From Nostoc sp. PCC 7524 (GTDB lineage Bacteria > Cyanobacteriota > Cyanobacteriia > Cyanobacteriales > Nostocaceae): a stretch of 64,000 nucleotides of DNA. The position numbers and the translations under genes are program-made. This document shows positions 31,554 to 40,429 of the stretch, one piece after another; position 1 is the stretch's first letter, and each line of letters begins with the position of its first letter. The stretch is taken from positions 2,819,501-2,883,500 of the forward strand of contig NC_019684.1 of NCBI RefSeq assembly GCF_000316645.1. Direction: 5' to 3'. The notes under the pieces are model-generated. The model made no database searches. It worked only from the letters and a program-made list of their open reading frames with translations, and had not been told where the DNA came from.

Positions 31554-33680
31554 ATGTATTCTCTTTATTGTTCTAAAGGACACGAAAATTCTGCGGGGAG
31601 TCGCTTTTGTCTCCAGTGTGGTGAGAAGTTGGTGGATCATCCCCAAAGTTCTGGTATTCAACCGGGGCTAACTTTAAGCGATCGCTATGTAATTGTACGT
31701 CAAGTTGGTAAGGGTGGGTTTGGACGTACCTATTTGGCTGAAGATATTAATCGTTTCCGTGAACTTTGCATTTTAAAGGAATTTTATCCTCAAGTTCAAA
31801 CAGAATACGTTCTCCAAAAAGCAGAAGAATTATTTCAACGGGAAGCTAGCGTTCTGTATAAACTACAGCACCCCCAAATTCCCCGCTTTCGAGAACTGTT
31901 CCACACCAACCTCGAAGGTAAAGAATATCTATTTTTAGTTCAGGATTATGTGGAAGGGGAAACTTATAATGCCCTATTAAATGCCCGCAAACAACAGGGT
32001 TTAAGATTTACAGAAGCAGAAATTCGCCAACTTTTACAGCAAATTTTACCAGTGTTGGATTACATCCATGCTTTGGGTGTGATCCATCGGGATATTTCGC
32101 CAGATAACTTAATCCTTCGCAGTGTTGATCAATTACCAGTATTAATTGACTTTGGTGGTGTCAAACAAGTAGCAGCTGTTGTTGTTTCCCAATATTATCA
32201 ACCTGGGGCAGCTGTGCCGACTCCAGCCGCCACTCTACTGGGTAAGGTAGGATTTGCGCCACCAGAACAAATGCAAACTGGCTCGGTTTATCCTCACAGT
32301 GACTTATATGCTTTGGCTGTTACCGCATTGGTTTTACTGACTGGTAAACAACCCCAAGAATTACTCGATACTTACACTCTGGCTTGGCAGTGGCGACGGG
32401 ACATTAGCCTAAGTCCAATTCTAGGGCAGGTGTTAGATAAAATGCTAGCTCCTAGACCCGGCGATCGCTACCAATCAGCCCAGCAAGTTTTACAAGCACT
32501 CAACCCCACACAAACACCGATATATTATCCCGCAACTCAAGCACCAATTCCCACATCTCCACCCACAACAGCCCCCACATCCGCCACCCTGGCTGTCTCC
32601 CCCACTCCCCCATCTCCCCCTACTTCCCCCACTCCCCCACCTTCCCCACCCAAAAAATCGTGGACACCCACAAAACTTTTCTTAGCTGTAATAGCATTAG
32701 TTGGTGTTGGCGGATTAGCTTGGTGGGGATTGAATGGGAGAGGAGATGATCCCATCGTAGTTAACCCCACGCCGACACCAACTATTACCCAACCCACCAA
32801 TCCCTTAGATAAATATTCGCCAGCAGAACGACGACGCAAACAAAGATTAAGCGATCGCCGTCAACAGTTAGGTATAGACTTTAATTTCTATGTGAATTTA
32901 GTGAATCAACGCTTTTGGGAGCAAAATCCCAGTTTACGGGGACGCACCCTCAGCGATGAACCAGCAGATGAAAGTTTACGGGCAGAATGGGATCAAATTG
33001 CTGCACAATTATTAGAAAAACTGGCCCCCTTGAGTACCAAAGCCAGACGACAATTAGGAACTTACACAGCCGCAGAACGCGATCGCTGGAAAGTAGAAGT
33101 TAATCAAATCAACGTTAGTAGTCGGGCTTTATATGACTTGGGTGATGCAGCTTTCTTTAATGCTTTCCCTGAACAAAAAGGTCAAGATTTTCTTAATCAA
33201 CCCATCGGACAAATTTGGCACGCCTTTGTGAGTGACAAACTTAATGCACTCTTAGCTGGTAGTGCTTTACAAAGAATTGTTTTTGCTCCAGGTGCTACCA
33301 GTAAAACCGTCAGTGGTACTCTCAAACCTGCTGCGGGCAGAGCTTTTATTGCTGATCTTGGCAAAGACCAATCTTTAGATTTAAAGTTACAAGCAAATTC
33401 CAAAGTTTTGTTATCAGTTTATTCTCCTTCCGGCAAAATCGTATTTTTAGAAGATTCTCAGCAACGCAATTTATCCACTGAACTACCAGAATCAGGATTT
33501 TATGAGTTCGTTGTGGTATCTACTGCATCCACACCAGCAGATTATCAACTTAGCCTGACAGTAGAAAGTCCTACCTCACCGTCAGAACCTACATCAACGC
33601 CCACAGAAACCACCACACCCATACCCACACCCACCGAAACCCCAACCCCAGATCCGACACCAACAGTAACACCTGAATAA
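31554..33680 (+). CDS. Membrane Ser/Thr protein kinase with zinc ribbon and C-terminal beta domain (twin 2)
   Basis: A 708-aa relative of the preceding kinase. It has a zinc ribbon (Cys6, His10, Cys19, Cys22), P-loop VGKGGFGRTYLAED, Lys75 in CILKEF, VIHRDISPDNL (about 178) and LIDFGGVKQ (about 198). A Pro/Ser/Thr-rich linker (SPTPPSPPTSPTPPPSP), encoded by STRR-like DNA, precedes the membrane helix (KLFLAVIALVGVGGLAWWGL). The outside part repeats the module of twin 1 (FYVNLVNQRFWEQNPSLRGR ... IGQIWHAFVSDKL) and adds a PPC-type beta domain (ADLGKDQSLDLKLQANSKVL ... SGFYEFVV) and a Thr/Pro tail. It probably senses something outside and phosphorylates inside proteins. Confidence 0.92.
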   Translation: MYSLYCSKGHENSAGSRFCLQCGEKLVDHPQSSGIQPGLTLSDRYVIVRQVGKGGFGRTYLAEDINRFRELCILKEFYPQVQTEYVLQKAEELFQREASVLYKLQHPQIPRFRELFHTNLEGKEYLFLVQDYVEGETYNALLNARKQQGLRFTEAEIRQLLQQILPVLDYIHALGVIHRDISPDNLILRSVDQLPVLIDFGGVKQVAAVVVSQYYQPGAAVPTPAATLLGKVGFAPPEQMQTGSVYPHSDLYALAVTALVLLTGKQPQELLDTYTLAWQWRRDISLSPILGQVLDKMLAPRPGDRYQSAQQVLQALNPTQTPIYYPATQAPIPTSPPTTAPTSATLAVSPTPPSPPTSPTPPPSPPKKSWTPTKLFLAVIALVGVGGLAWWGLNGRGDDPIVVNPTPTPTITQPTNPLDKYSPAERRRKQRLSDRRQQLGIDFNFYVNLVNQRFWEQNPSLRGRTLSDEPADESLRAEWDQIAAQLLEKLAPLSTKARRQLGTYTAAERDRWKVEVNQINVSSRALYDLGDAAFFNAFPEQKGQDFLNQPIGQIWHAFVSDKLNALLAGSALQRIVFAPGATSKTVSGTLKPAAGRAFIADLGKDQSLDLKLQANSKVLLSVYSPSGKIVFLEDSQQRNLSTELPESGFYEFVVVSTASTPADYQLSLTVESPTSPSEPTSTPTETTTPIPTPTETPTPDPTPTVTPE

Positions 33681-33736
33681 AGGTAGTCATATTCAAAAGC
33701 TTACGCAAATGTCAAAAATAATTTAATCTCCAAAAT

Positions 33737-33759
33737 TAGGACTAAAGTCCTCACTACTA
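33737..33759. repeat. Small palindromic repeat GGACTAAAGTCC
   Basis: TTAGGACTAAAGTCCTCACTACTA is one unit of a palindromic family whose longer relative lies at 3377-3442. Confidence 0.55.
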
Positions 33760-33800
33760 ACCTCAAATAATTATCAGTGGAATAAGTCTGAGATAAATAA

Positions 33801-33835
33801 AAAACAATCGCTTTGGAATCAAGCGATTGTTTTTT
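33801..33835. terminator. Bidirectional terminator hairpin
   Basis: A 13-bp perfect stem (AAAACAATCGCTT and complement) with a 7-base loop, A-rich on one side and T-rich on the other. It sits between the converging kinase and BON genes and can end transcription in both directions. Confidence 0.85.
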
Positions 33836-33859
33836 ATTTAATTTCTAAAACCTTTACTT

Positions 33860-34318
33860 TTAAGATTTTTTCTGATCTTCAAGTTCTGCTTCTACTTTGA
33901 CGTTGTTAACTCCCTTCACCTCTTTAACTAATTTTTCAGCTTTTTCTAGTTCTTCTTTAGAAGCAGCCTTACCTTTAAGGGTAATTTCACCTTTGTTATT
34001 TTCTACTTCTAACTTATTTCCAGGTAAACCTTTCTGTAACTTTTTAATAACAGCATTTTTTAAATCTTGTTCAGATGTTGTGGCTGTATTATTTTGTTTA
34101 TCAGTTTTGAATTTACTATCTGGAGTAGTTGTTGATTTCTCAGTAGATTTGAGAGTTTTATCTGTGGGTTTTGTAGTTTGAGTAGCTTGTTTTTCAGGCG
34201 TTTTGGCTGTTCCATTTGTAGGAATAGGCGTTTCGGAAGTATTTTTTACAGCTTCTTGACAGCCAAATGTACCAACTAATAAACAAGCACTAACTACGAA
34301 GGTAACTAGCTTTTTCAT
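33860..34318 (-). CDS. BON-domain lipoprotein
   Basis: A 152-aa exported lipoprotein. The signal peptide MKKLVTFVVSACLLVGTFGC ends in a lipobox with Cys20. A Lys/Thr-rich disordered linker follows (KQATQTTKPTDKTLKSTEKS), then one BON domain at about residues 85-148 (LKNAVIKKLQKGLPGNKLEV, KGEITLKGKAASKEELEKAE, VKGVNNVKVEAEL). BON domains bind membranes and occur in osmotic-stress proteins such as OsmY. It should sit at the outer leaflet of the inner membrane or in the outer membrane. It converges on the twin kinases across a shared terminator. Confidence 0.88.
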   Translation of the reverse strand: MKKLVTFVVSACLLVGTFGCQEAVKNTSETPIPTNGTAKTPEKQATQTTKPTDKTLKSTEKSTTTPDSKFKTDKQNNTATTSEQDLKNAVIKKLQKGLPGNKLEVENNKGEITLKGKAASKEELEKAEKLVKEVKGVNNVKVEAELEDQKKS

Positions 34319-34835
34319 GTTTATCTCCAGATTGAATTATTGCAGCGAGTAATTGACCTGTGTATCTTGCTGAGGAGAAAGTTTAAATCAAAATAAAGTT
34401 TGAAATAGTAAATCTTAAAAGCAAGAAGCACAAGATCACTGACACTAGAAACTCTTACTACTTGTAAAGGCTAAAATCCGCTAGCCACTTTTTAAAAGTG
34501 TCCACTCAATTTTTATTACACTTACATATATTTGGCGTTGCGGTAGTCCATAGTTAAAAGTAATACTAATCACTATAGGAATCCGCTTTGATTACTGTTC
34601 GTGTAACGTGGCGTAGCCAAATTATTTGCGTAGGGAGGGAACAGGGAACAGGGAACAGGGAAGAAGAAATAAAAGTGTTAGGCAGCGAGGCTGGTATTGT
34701 CACAGGGGAAATTGCGCCTATTTTGTTCGGTTATACGACTGTTATTAGAGCGTAAATGACTATAACCTCTAAAGTAGTAGTGAAACTTTAAATCTCAAAG
34801 CTGCTAATCGCTCTTGAACCAAGGGGTGAAAGTCT
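34319..34835. other. Intergenic region with a dispersed repeat shared with 46782-46864
   Basis: 517 bases without a gene. Bases about 34573-34662 (CTATAGGAATCCG ... GGCGTAGCCAAATTATTTG ... GGGAACAGGGAACAG) form a repeat whose second copy lies at 46782-46864. The GGGAACA heptamers at its end are STRR-like. The remaining sequence shows nothing I recognise. Confidence 0.6.
34573..34662 (+). repeat. Dispersed repeat, copy 1 (AGGAATCCG ... GTAGGGAGGGAACAG)
   Basis: The two copies in the window share the head TATAGGAATCCG, the middle GGCGTAGCCAAATTATTTG and the tail GTAGGGAGGGAACAGGGAAC. They differ in the 20 or so bases before GGCGTAGCC, as if small repeats had been swapped inside. Confidence 0.75.
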
Positions 34836-36281
34836 GTGTACGAATGGATATTGCCAAGTCTGAGTGAAGTGCTAGCCGAAAGTCAATCAACTTTGGCTGA
34901 ATGCTCAGTCACCAAAGCAGAGCAGCAATGGCGGATGAGTTTAGCAGCGACAGAACAGCTGCTAATTAATACGTTAGCCACTGCCGCAATTGATGCAGTC
35001 CCTGGATTGGTTTTGGCTGCACCAGCACCCCTATTTAGTCAGCCAATATTAACTCAAAAGTTGCAAAAAGTAACTTTTACAGCCAAACCATTTAACCCCT
35101 TGGCGTTAATGCCGTTTCAAATGCCAAGTGCGATCGCTATTTCGGAAGCAGCAAATACTCCTGGCGAGTCGGTACTACCTTTACTACCAGCTGATCCCTT
35201 AGCATCAGAGCAGTTTTGTCTGGTATTTACAAATAAATTTAGCTTAGTGTTGGTTTTAGCAACCCACCCAGACGGACAAAAAACCTTTTCATTTTCCTTT
35301 GAACCAGAGATAGTACAACAAGCATGGCGATCGCTAGGTGCGCGAGTCATGCTCACTAATCCCGATTTTTTTACTGAATTGGACGCACTGGTACAAAACT
35401 ATCCCGTAGTTGCACCAGATTACCGTACTTTGCTTCAATTTAGTCAGTTGTTGCTCCAAGCCGTACCAGAATCAGAAGCGATTAAAGAAGACTTCTCCCA
35501 GTACCCAATTTCCCATCCCCCATCCCCAATTCCCAATCCCCAATGTCCACTCCCCAATCACTCCACCCCAAACCCTGATGTAGAATTACTCCAAGCCTTT
35601 GCTCACGAAGTCCGCACTCCACTAACAACTATTCGCACCATGACTCGCCTATTACTCAAGCGGCGAGATTTGCCAGCCAATGTGATCAATCGCTTAGAAA
35701 TTATCGATCACGAGTGTACTGAGCAAATTGATCGCATGGAGTTGTTATTTAAGGCAGCAGAATTAGAAACTTGTACCTCAAGCAAGGCTGCTAACACCTA
35801 CTTGACTGCAATGTCTCTAGATCAGGTGCTACAACAAAGCATTCCTCGTTGGCAACAAGCTGCACAACGTCGCAATCTAACTTTAGATGTGGTTTTACCG
35901 CAGCAATTGCCTACGGTAGTGAGTAATCCAGCCATGTTAGATCGGGTACTCACGGGTTTGATGGAAAACTTCACCCGCAGTTTGCCAGCTGGTAGCCATA
36001 TTCAAGTTCAAGTCATTCCCGCCGGAGATCAATTGAAGTTACAACTGTCGCCTCAAACTCTCTGTCAAGAGACAAATAAAGTTAGCGCACCTGCAACTCC
36101 TCCCATCCGTAAAGCCCTCGGTCAGTTGCTGATGTTCCAACCAGAAACAGGTACTATTAGTTTAAATATTGCTGCTACTAAACACCTATTTCAAGCGATC
36201 GGCGGTAAGTTAATTGTCCGTCAGCGTTCACAATATGGGGAAGTTTTGACTATTTTCTTACCCTTGGAAGTGAGGGGTTAG
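34836..36281 (+). CDS. Sensor histidine kinase (HisKA-type, degenerate ATPase domain)
   Basis: A 481-aa soluble protein with a GTG start. Residues about 1-215 form an input region without membrane helices (MYEWILPSLSEVLAESQSTL). A low-complexity stretch encoded by STRR repeats (about 35505-35575, SHPPSPIPNPQCPLPNH) links it to a HisKA dimerisation helix with the phospho-acceptor His (about 256) in FAHEVRTPLTTIRTMTRLLL. The ATP-binding part has a recognisable N-box (MLDRVLTGLMENFTRSL) and a final GEVLTIFLPLEV strand, but the G1/G2 boxes are hard to find, so activity is uncertain. No response regulator is adjacent. A HIP1-rich leader and no clear Shine-Dalgarno precede it. Confidence 0.82.
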   Translation: MYEWILPSLSEVLAESQSTLAECSVTKAEQQWRMSLAATEQLLINTLATAAIDAVPGLVLAAPAPLFSQPILTQKLQKVTFTAKPFNPLALMPFQMPSAIAISEAANTPGESVLPLLPADPLASEQFCLVFTNKFSLVLVLATHPDGQKTFSFSFEPEIVQQAWRSLGARVMLTNPDFFTELDALVQNYPVVAPDYRTLLQFSQLLLQAVPESEAIKEDFSQYPISHPPSPIPNPQCPLPNHSTPNPDVELLQAFAHEVRTPLTTIRTMTRLLLKRRDLPANVINRLEIIDHECTEQIDRMELLFKAAELETCTSSKAANTYLTAMSLDQVLQQSIPRWQQAAQRRNLTLDVVLPQQLPTVVSNPAMLDRVLTGLMENFTRSLPAGSHIQVQVIPAGDQLKLQLSPQTLCQETNKVSAPATPPIRKALGQLLMFQPETGTISLNIAATKHLFQAIGGKLIVRQRSQYGEVLTIFLPLEVRG

Positions 36282-36284
36282 AGA

Positions 36285-36335
36285 TGGGGGCAGGGGAGCA
36301 GAGGAGCAGAGGGGCAGAGGGGCAGGGGAGAATAA
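36285..36335. repeat. STRR-like GGGGCAGAG array
   Basis: Nonamer units GGAGCAGAG and GGGGCAGAG in tandem between the converging histidine kinase and protease genes. Confidence 0.65.
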
Positions 36336-36342
36336 TTATTGA

Positions 36343-36927
36343 CTATTGCTTACTTCTAGGATGAAATTCTACGGTTTTTTCTAATATTTTAATGTCGTAG
36401 TTATCAAAAAAGTCGTGACCTAGTAATCCAATGGGTGCTTGAGGTGCGATCGCTACTTCTACGTTGTTAGCTATAGCTCCACCTGCTGTCATCAAATTTA
36501 CTGTCCCTGTGGGGAATTGAATTAGGCTACCGTCAGCAATTTGTGCTGCCATTACTCCTGTAGGTTTGATTTGTAAAGCATTTGCTATTCCCATAGTAAT
36601 TACAGTATTGTTAGCACCCGTATCAACAATCATCTCAAAGGTTTTTTTGTTATTAAAGGTGACATCAATTACAGGAGTTCTACCCAGGCGGCGCTTGATA
36701 GGAACTCGAAACACTTTTTTTTCTGGTTCTGGAAATTTCTTGATCTCACTGGAATTATGACAAAGCTTATCTAACTTAATCGTTCTCCCAGAGGCGGTAA
36801 TCATAAAACAGTCGCCTGGAGATTGAGCAGTAGTACGATGGGATAATGCTAAAAACATTAGCATTGATATGGCTATAATTCCAGCTAAATTAATACTTGC
36901 AATCCTGCACTTAACCATATTTTTCAT
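36343..36927 (-). CDS. Exported retropepsin-like aspartic protease (clan AA)
   Basis: A 194-aa protein with an N-terminal signal sequence (INLAGIIAISMLMFLALSHR) and one retropepsin domain. The active-site motif is MIVDTGANNTVI (Asp102), the flap region is GVMAAQIADGSLIQFPTGTV and the closing strand is APIGLLGHDFFDNYDI. Single-domain members act as homodimers. Short upstream Cys (SPGDCFMI, DKLCHNS) may form a disulfide, consistent with export. The substrate is unknown. The start could also be the second Met (MVKCRIAS). Confidence 0.85.
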   Translation of the reverse strand: MKNMVKCRIASINLAGIIAISMLMFLALSHRTTAQSPGDCFMITASGRTIKLDKLCHNSSEIKKFPEPEKKVFRVPIKRRLGRTPVIDVTFNNKKTFEMIVDTGANNTVITMGIANALQIKPTGVMAAQIADGSLIQFPTGTVNLMTAGGAIANNVEVAIAPQAPIGLLGHDFFDNYDIKILEKTVEFHPRSKQ

Positions 36928-37232
36928 ATTCTTTATTTCTCCAATGTTTTCTATAAATTTGAGGATAAAAATACTAATTTTTTAAAAAATAGAAAATTTT
37001 TACATCATTATTAGCTTGTGTATATTACTTCTTCAATTACTTAAATATTTCAGGTTAAATACCTAATTGTTTTAGGTATTTACTTGATACTAATAAATAT
37101 AAGCAATAGTAAATTATGGTTTATTTATATATATTACAGTAGATTTACTGACAACAAATAAAGTTTAAGTAAAGACTAAATAAAACTACTAAAAGCAAAT
37201 AAGATTTTGATTAATCTAAGAATTTTGCTATT
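36928..37232. other. AT-rich intergenic region
   Basis: 305 very AT-rich bases. A 10-bp hairpin, AAATACCTAA/TTAGGTATTT (37057-37081), could terminate the uridine phosphorylase transcript. Nothing else is recognisable. Confidence 0.5.
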
Positions 37233-38006
37233 TTAATTACAGTTTTTTGCGGCATATATAGCAGTTGCGATCGCATTGTTCACTGCCATATCCTTTTGAG
37301 ATAAGATAACTTCTTCAGTAATAGTGCGTTGCGCCACTACACCACAAACAGCCGCAGCTGCAAAGCCATAGACTCCAGCCATTTTAAACAGTGTGCCGCA
37401 TTCCATCTCGTAGTTCAAAATATTTAAACGCTGATATTCTCTGGTGATACCATGCAGCGATCGCATTAAATAAGGGTTAGCAGAATCGGTACGTTCTTGC
37501 CCTTCATAAAAAGTATCTACCGAAGCCGTAATTCCCATGTAATACTCAACCTTTAATGCTTGCGCCGCCTTCACCAAAGCTACAGTCAGAAACGGATCGG
37601 CGGTGGCTGGATATTCCACAGGAGCAATATCATTGGCTGCACCTTGACGACATAATGCCGCACTACTAATAACTATGCTACCGACTGGTATATGAGACTG
37701 GATGGAGCCACAAGTGCCTATGCGGATAATTTTTTTAATACCTACCTGCACTAACTCATTCACCACAATACTTAAGGAAGGCGCACCCATACCACTGGTA
37801 GCAGATAAAATTGGGCAACCATTGGGTAAGTATCCTAAATAGCTATTCAGTCCCCGATGCTCTGAAAGTAGGCAGACATCCTGTAAATAAGTGTGAGCGA
37901 TCAAACGCGCCCGTTCCGGATCGCCAGATAATACAGCCATACTAGGAGGTGAAGCTCCCAGATCATCTGGACTAAAACCAATGTGATAGAAGTATTTACT
38001 AGCCAA
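37233..38006 (-). CDS. udp: Uridine phosphorylase-type nucleoside phosphorylase
   Basis: A 257-aa cytoplasmic enzyme of the PNP/UDP family, which splits nucleosides with phosphate to base and ribose-1-phosphate. It follows E. coli uridine phosphorylase closely: YFYHIGFSPDDLGASPPSMA, the phosphate loop VLSGDPERARLI, LSIVVNELVQVGIKKIIRIG with GTCGSI, then ITASVDTFYEGQER and NYEMECGTLFKMAGVYGF, where the Met-Glu pair binds ribose. The length matches the family (253 in E. coli). Uridine is likely, but related nucleosides are possible. It is likely transcribed alone. Confidence 0.9.
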   Translation of the reverse strand: MASKYFYHIGFSPDDLGASPPSMAVLSGDPERARLIAHTYLQDVCLLSEHRGLNSYLGYLPNGCPILSATSGMGAPSLSIVVNELVQVGIKKIIRIGTCGSIQSHIPVGSIVISSAALCRQGAANDIAPVEYPATADPFLTVALVKAAQALKVEYYMGITASVDTFYEGQERTDSANPYLMRSLHGITREYQRLNILNYEMECGTLFKMAGVYGFAAAAVCGVVAQRTITEEVILSQKDMAVNNAIATAIYAAKNCN

Positions 38007-38035
38007 TGTCTAATTACTCCAAACCCATTCTATTT

Positions 38036-38108
38036 AGTAGAAGTAGGGGAAGTAGGGGAAGTAGGGGAAGAAAAACCCAGTCCCCAGTCCCCAGCCCCCA
38101 ATCCCCAA
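38036..38108. repeat. STRR arrays (GGGGAAGTA and CCCCAGT types)
   Basis: Three GGGGAAGTA nonamers are followed by several CCCCAGTC/CCCCAATC heptamers between udp and pcyA. Confidence 0.7.
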
Positions 38109-38112
38109 TCCC

Positions 38113-38850
38113 TCACTCTGGTAAATCAAACAATACTGTAGTCATGTAATTTTCTGCCCATTCGGAACCGAAGGCTTTTTCTAGTACCCGGCGGGTTTTA
38201 TCGTTCTGTTGCTGTTTGGTGCAGTAATTGCGTTGTCCGGCGAGAATTTGCTGCATCTTTTCAGACTCAACAGGACTAGATGCGATCGCTGCTTGGCAAT
38301 GAATTTGTAAAAACTCCCCCACCCGTCCTAAAAACATAGTTTCTTCGTCGGGAGAACTGGGACGCACAAACAGACAAAAATCTGAGAAAATTTTTCCCCA
38401 TTCTGGTAATTCACGAGGTTGTGAAAAGTCTAGAGATGGAAGAGATGACAATTGAGTGTCATAGGTTGCTGGTAAAATCCGCTCTGGGTTCACAGGAGAC
38501 AAGTCTGCGATCGCGGCACTAATTTGACCTCTACCCCCCACTAAATCACACCCAAACATCGGTAAGTCATATTCTGGACGGGGAAACATCACACAATGCA
38601 AAATGTCCAACATATTTCCCACCCTAGCCAGTTCCAAGTGCATTTTCCGAAACTGGGGTGTTTGATAGCAGCGATTTTCAATGATGAGTTTTTCACCTTC
38701 TAGCCTTCCTTCCACATACCCCAACTCAGCAGGCAAGTGATAAGGTGACAAATCCAGATTTTGATGCCAAACCGCTTCAATACAGTCAGCTAGTTGGCGA
38801 ATTAGGGGATGTTGTTGCTCTCGTAGCGAGGGCATGGAAGTTAATGACAT
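38113..38850 (-). CDS. pcyA: Phycocyanobilin:ferredoxin oxidoreductase
   Basis: This enzyme makes phycocyanobilin from biliverdin IXalpha with four electrons from ferredoxin, giving the chromophore of phycobilisomes and cyanobacterial phytochromes. The 245-aa product has the expected length. The catalytic residues known from Synechocystis PcyA (Glu76, His88, Asp105) are found three positions earlier: Glu73 in [11 protein letters not shown], His85 in DILHCVMF and Asp102 in [12 protein letters not shown]. The C-terminus [20 protein letters not shown] is also typical. It stands as a single gene; this is one of the firmest markers that the host is a cyanobacterium. Confidence 0.97.
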   Translation of the reverse strand: MSLTSMPSLREQQHPLIRQLADCIEAVWHQNLDLSPYHLPAELGYVEGRLEGEKLIIENRCYQTPQFRKMHLELARVGNMLDILHCVMFPRPEYDLPMFGCDLVGGRGQISAAIADLSPVNPERILPATYDTQLSSLPSLDFSQPRELPEWGKIFSDFCLFVRPSSPDEETMFLGRVGEFLQIHCQAAIASSPVESEKMQQILAGQRNYCTKQQQNDKTRRVLEKAFGSEWAENYMTTVLFDLPE

Positions 38851-39189
38851 AATCTATCTGACAATGCTATCTAGATGTCAGTCTACGGCCTGCCATGCTC
38901 ATTCTGTTATGGCTTGCAATATAAGCAAACATTTAGGACTTGGGGCAGGGGGTAGGGTGCGTCAGTGAGAGAAAACCTAGCTGTACCAAGAAATTATTTA
39001 TACTGACGCACCCTACATTGTGGATATTTTTTTATCTGGAATTCTTTAAATTCATCCAATAGGCAGACTGACATAGTAAAGATGTCGCCTCGTTAGTCAG
39101 AGGACATTTAATCTTTCGCTTTTTACAATCAAACAACGGTAGCAAAAAGTTAAGTAACACTCAGGCATTAAAACCTACCTGGAGGTAAT
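38851..39189. other. Intergenic region with a MITE-like inverted repeat
   Basis: 339 bases. It holds the element at 38952-39017 and the leader of the stress cluster. A GGAGGT Shine-Dalgarno stands at its right end; no other site is recognisable. Confidence 0.55.
38952..39017. repeat. MITE-like palindromic element (GGGTGCGTCAGT ... ACTGACGCACCC), copy 1
   Basis: TAGGGTGCGTCAGT is matched by ACTGACGCACCCTA. The interior contains CCTAGCTGTACCAAGAAATT. A second copy lies at 57370-57429 with the same interior (CCTAGCTATACCAAGAAATT). Confidence 0.75.
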
Positions 39190-39597
39190 ATGCAACACGA
39201 TGAGTTTATCGGACAGGTACAACATCGCGCACATCTCAGTTCAAGGGGTGATGCTGAAGTTGCAACTCGTGCTACTTTAGAAACATTAGCCGAACGCATA
39301 GCTGGCAACGAACCTCTCAATGCTGCGGCTCAACTACCAAAAGGCATTGCCCAATATCTGCAACACCAATATGCAGGTGCTGGTACACGCTTCTCTCTAG
39401 ATGAGTTTTTTCAGCGAGTTAGCCTTTTAGAAGATGTAGACCTGCCAAAAGCGGTGCATCATGCCCGTACAGTCATAGAAGTATTGACAGAAGCTATTAG
39501 TCCAGGGGAAATCAACGATATTCGTTCCCAATTACCATCAGAATTTGACCCGTTGTTTGAGTCAGGAAGTCAAGGAAAAATGTGCGTCAACACTTAA
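39190..39597 (+). CDS. DUF2267 protein
   Basis: A 135-aa soluble helical protein. It opens MQHDEFIGQVQHRAHLSSRG and continues with ATRATLETLAERIAGNEPLN, LPKGIAQYLQHQ and FSLDEFFQRVSLLE, the usual wording of DUF2267, often found as two copies or next to stress genes. No enzymatic motif is visible. The start has a strong Shine-Dalgarno (GGAGGT). It is followed 33 bp later by a phosphoribosyltransferase gene and probably shares a transcript with it and with the HPF-like gene. Confidence 0.85.
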   Translation: MQHDEFIGQVQHRAHLSSRGDAEVATRATLETLAERIAGNEPLNAAAQLPKGIAQYLQHQYAGAGTRFSLDEFFQRVSLLEDVDLPKAVHHARTVIEVLTEAISPGEINDIRSQLPSEFDPLFESGSQGKMCVNT

Positions 39598-39630
39598 CCA
39601 GTAATTGTGATTTTGCAGGAGCGTGACACC

Positions 39631-40296
39631 ATGCTATTTAAAGACCGCACAGCCGCAGGCCAAGCTCTGGCTAGTCACTTAGCAGATTATGCTAACCAGT
39701 CAGATGTGCTAGTATTAGCCCTACCTAGGGGTGGTGTTCCCGTTGCCTTTGAAGTTGCTAAAGCCTTAAATGCACCCTTGGATGTCTTGATAGTACGTAA
39801 ACTTGGCGTACCTGATAATACAGAACTGGCAATGGGAGCGATAGCTTCCGGTGGTGTCCGCATCATTAATCAACAAATTGTTACTGAAGTTAATATTCCT
39901 GATGAAGTAATTGCCAGAGTTGCAGCCCAAGAACAACGGGAATTAGAAAGACGCGAAGCTATGTATCGCGGTGATGAACCTTTTCCAGAATTACAGGGAC
40001 GCACAATTATTTTAGTAGATGATGGTTTAGCAACTGGTGCAACCATGTGGGCTGCTGTACTTGCTGTGAGACAAAAGCAACCCAAAGAGATTGTGATTGC
40101 TATACCCGTTGCTGCATCTGAAACCTGTCAACAGTTGGAAAGCAAGGTGGAAAAAATTGTTTGTGCTGCCACACCTAGCCCATTTTATAGCGTGGGTATG
40201 TGGTATGAAGATTTTCCTCAAACTACAGATGATCAAGTCCGCGAGTTACTAATTCAAGCGAATAATCATCAATCATTATCTACTGTTGGGGATTAG
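39631..40296 (+). CDS. Phosphoribosyltransferase-domain protein
   Basis: A 221-aa protein of the type-I PRTase fold. The PRPP-binding motif is TIILVDDGLATGATM, the N-terminal strand is LVLALPRGGVPVAFEVAKAL, and it has the family block LDVLIVRKLGVPDNTELAMG. Proteins of this type occur in stress-linked clusters, and their substrate is mostly unknown, so a defined purine or pyrimidine salvage role should not be assumed. I start it at ATG 39631 because AGGAG is nine bases upstream; an in-frame ATG at 39607 lacks one. Confidence 0.85.
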   Translation: MLFKDRTAAGQALASHLADYANQSDVLVLALPRGGVPVAFEVAKALNAPLDVLIVRKLGVPDNTELAMGAIASGGVRIINQQIVTEVNIPDEVIARVAAQEQRELERREAMYRGDEPFPELQGRTIILVDDGLATGATMWAAVLAVRQKQPKEIVIAIPVAASETCQQLESKVEKIVCAATPSPFYSVGMWYEDFPQTTDDQVRELLIQANNHQSLSTVGD

Positions 40297-40429
40297 GGAT
40301 TGGGCATATAAATTCAAAATACTCCTGCAAAGAAGCAAACTACAAAATTCAAAATTGAATAAATTTTGCCTCCTGCTCCCCTACTTCTTCCTAGTCTCTA
40401 GCTTATAACCTTTAAACTCTAACTTTCAC

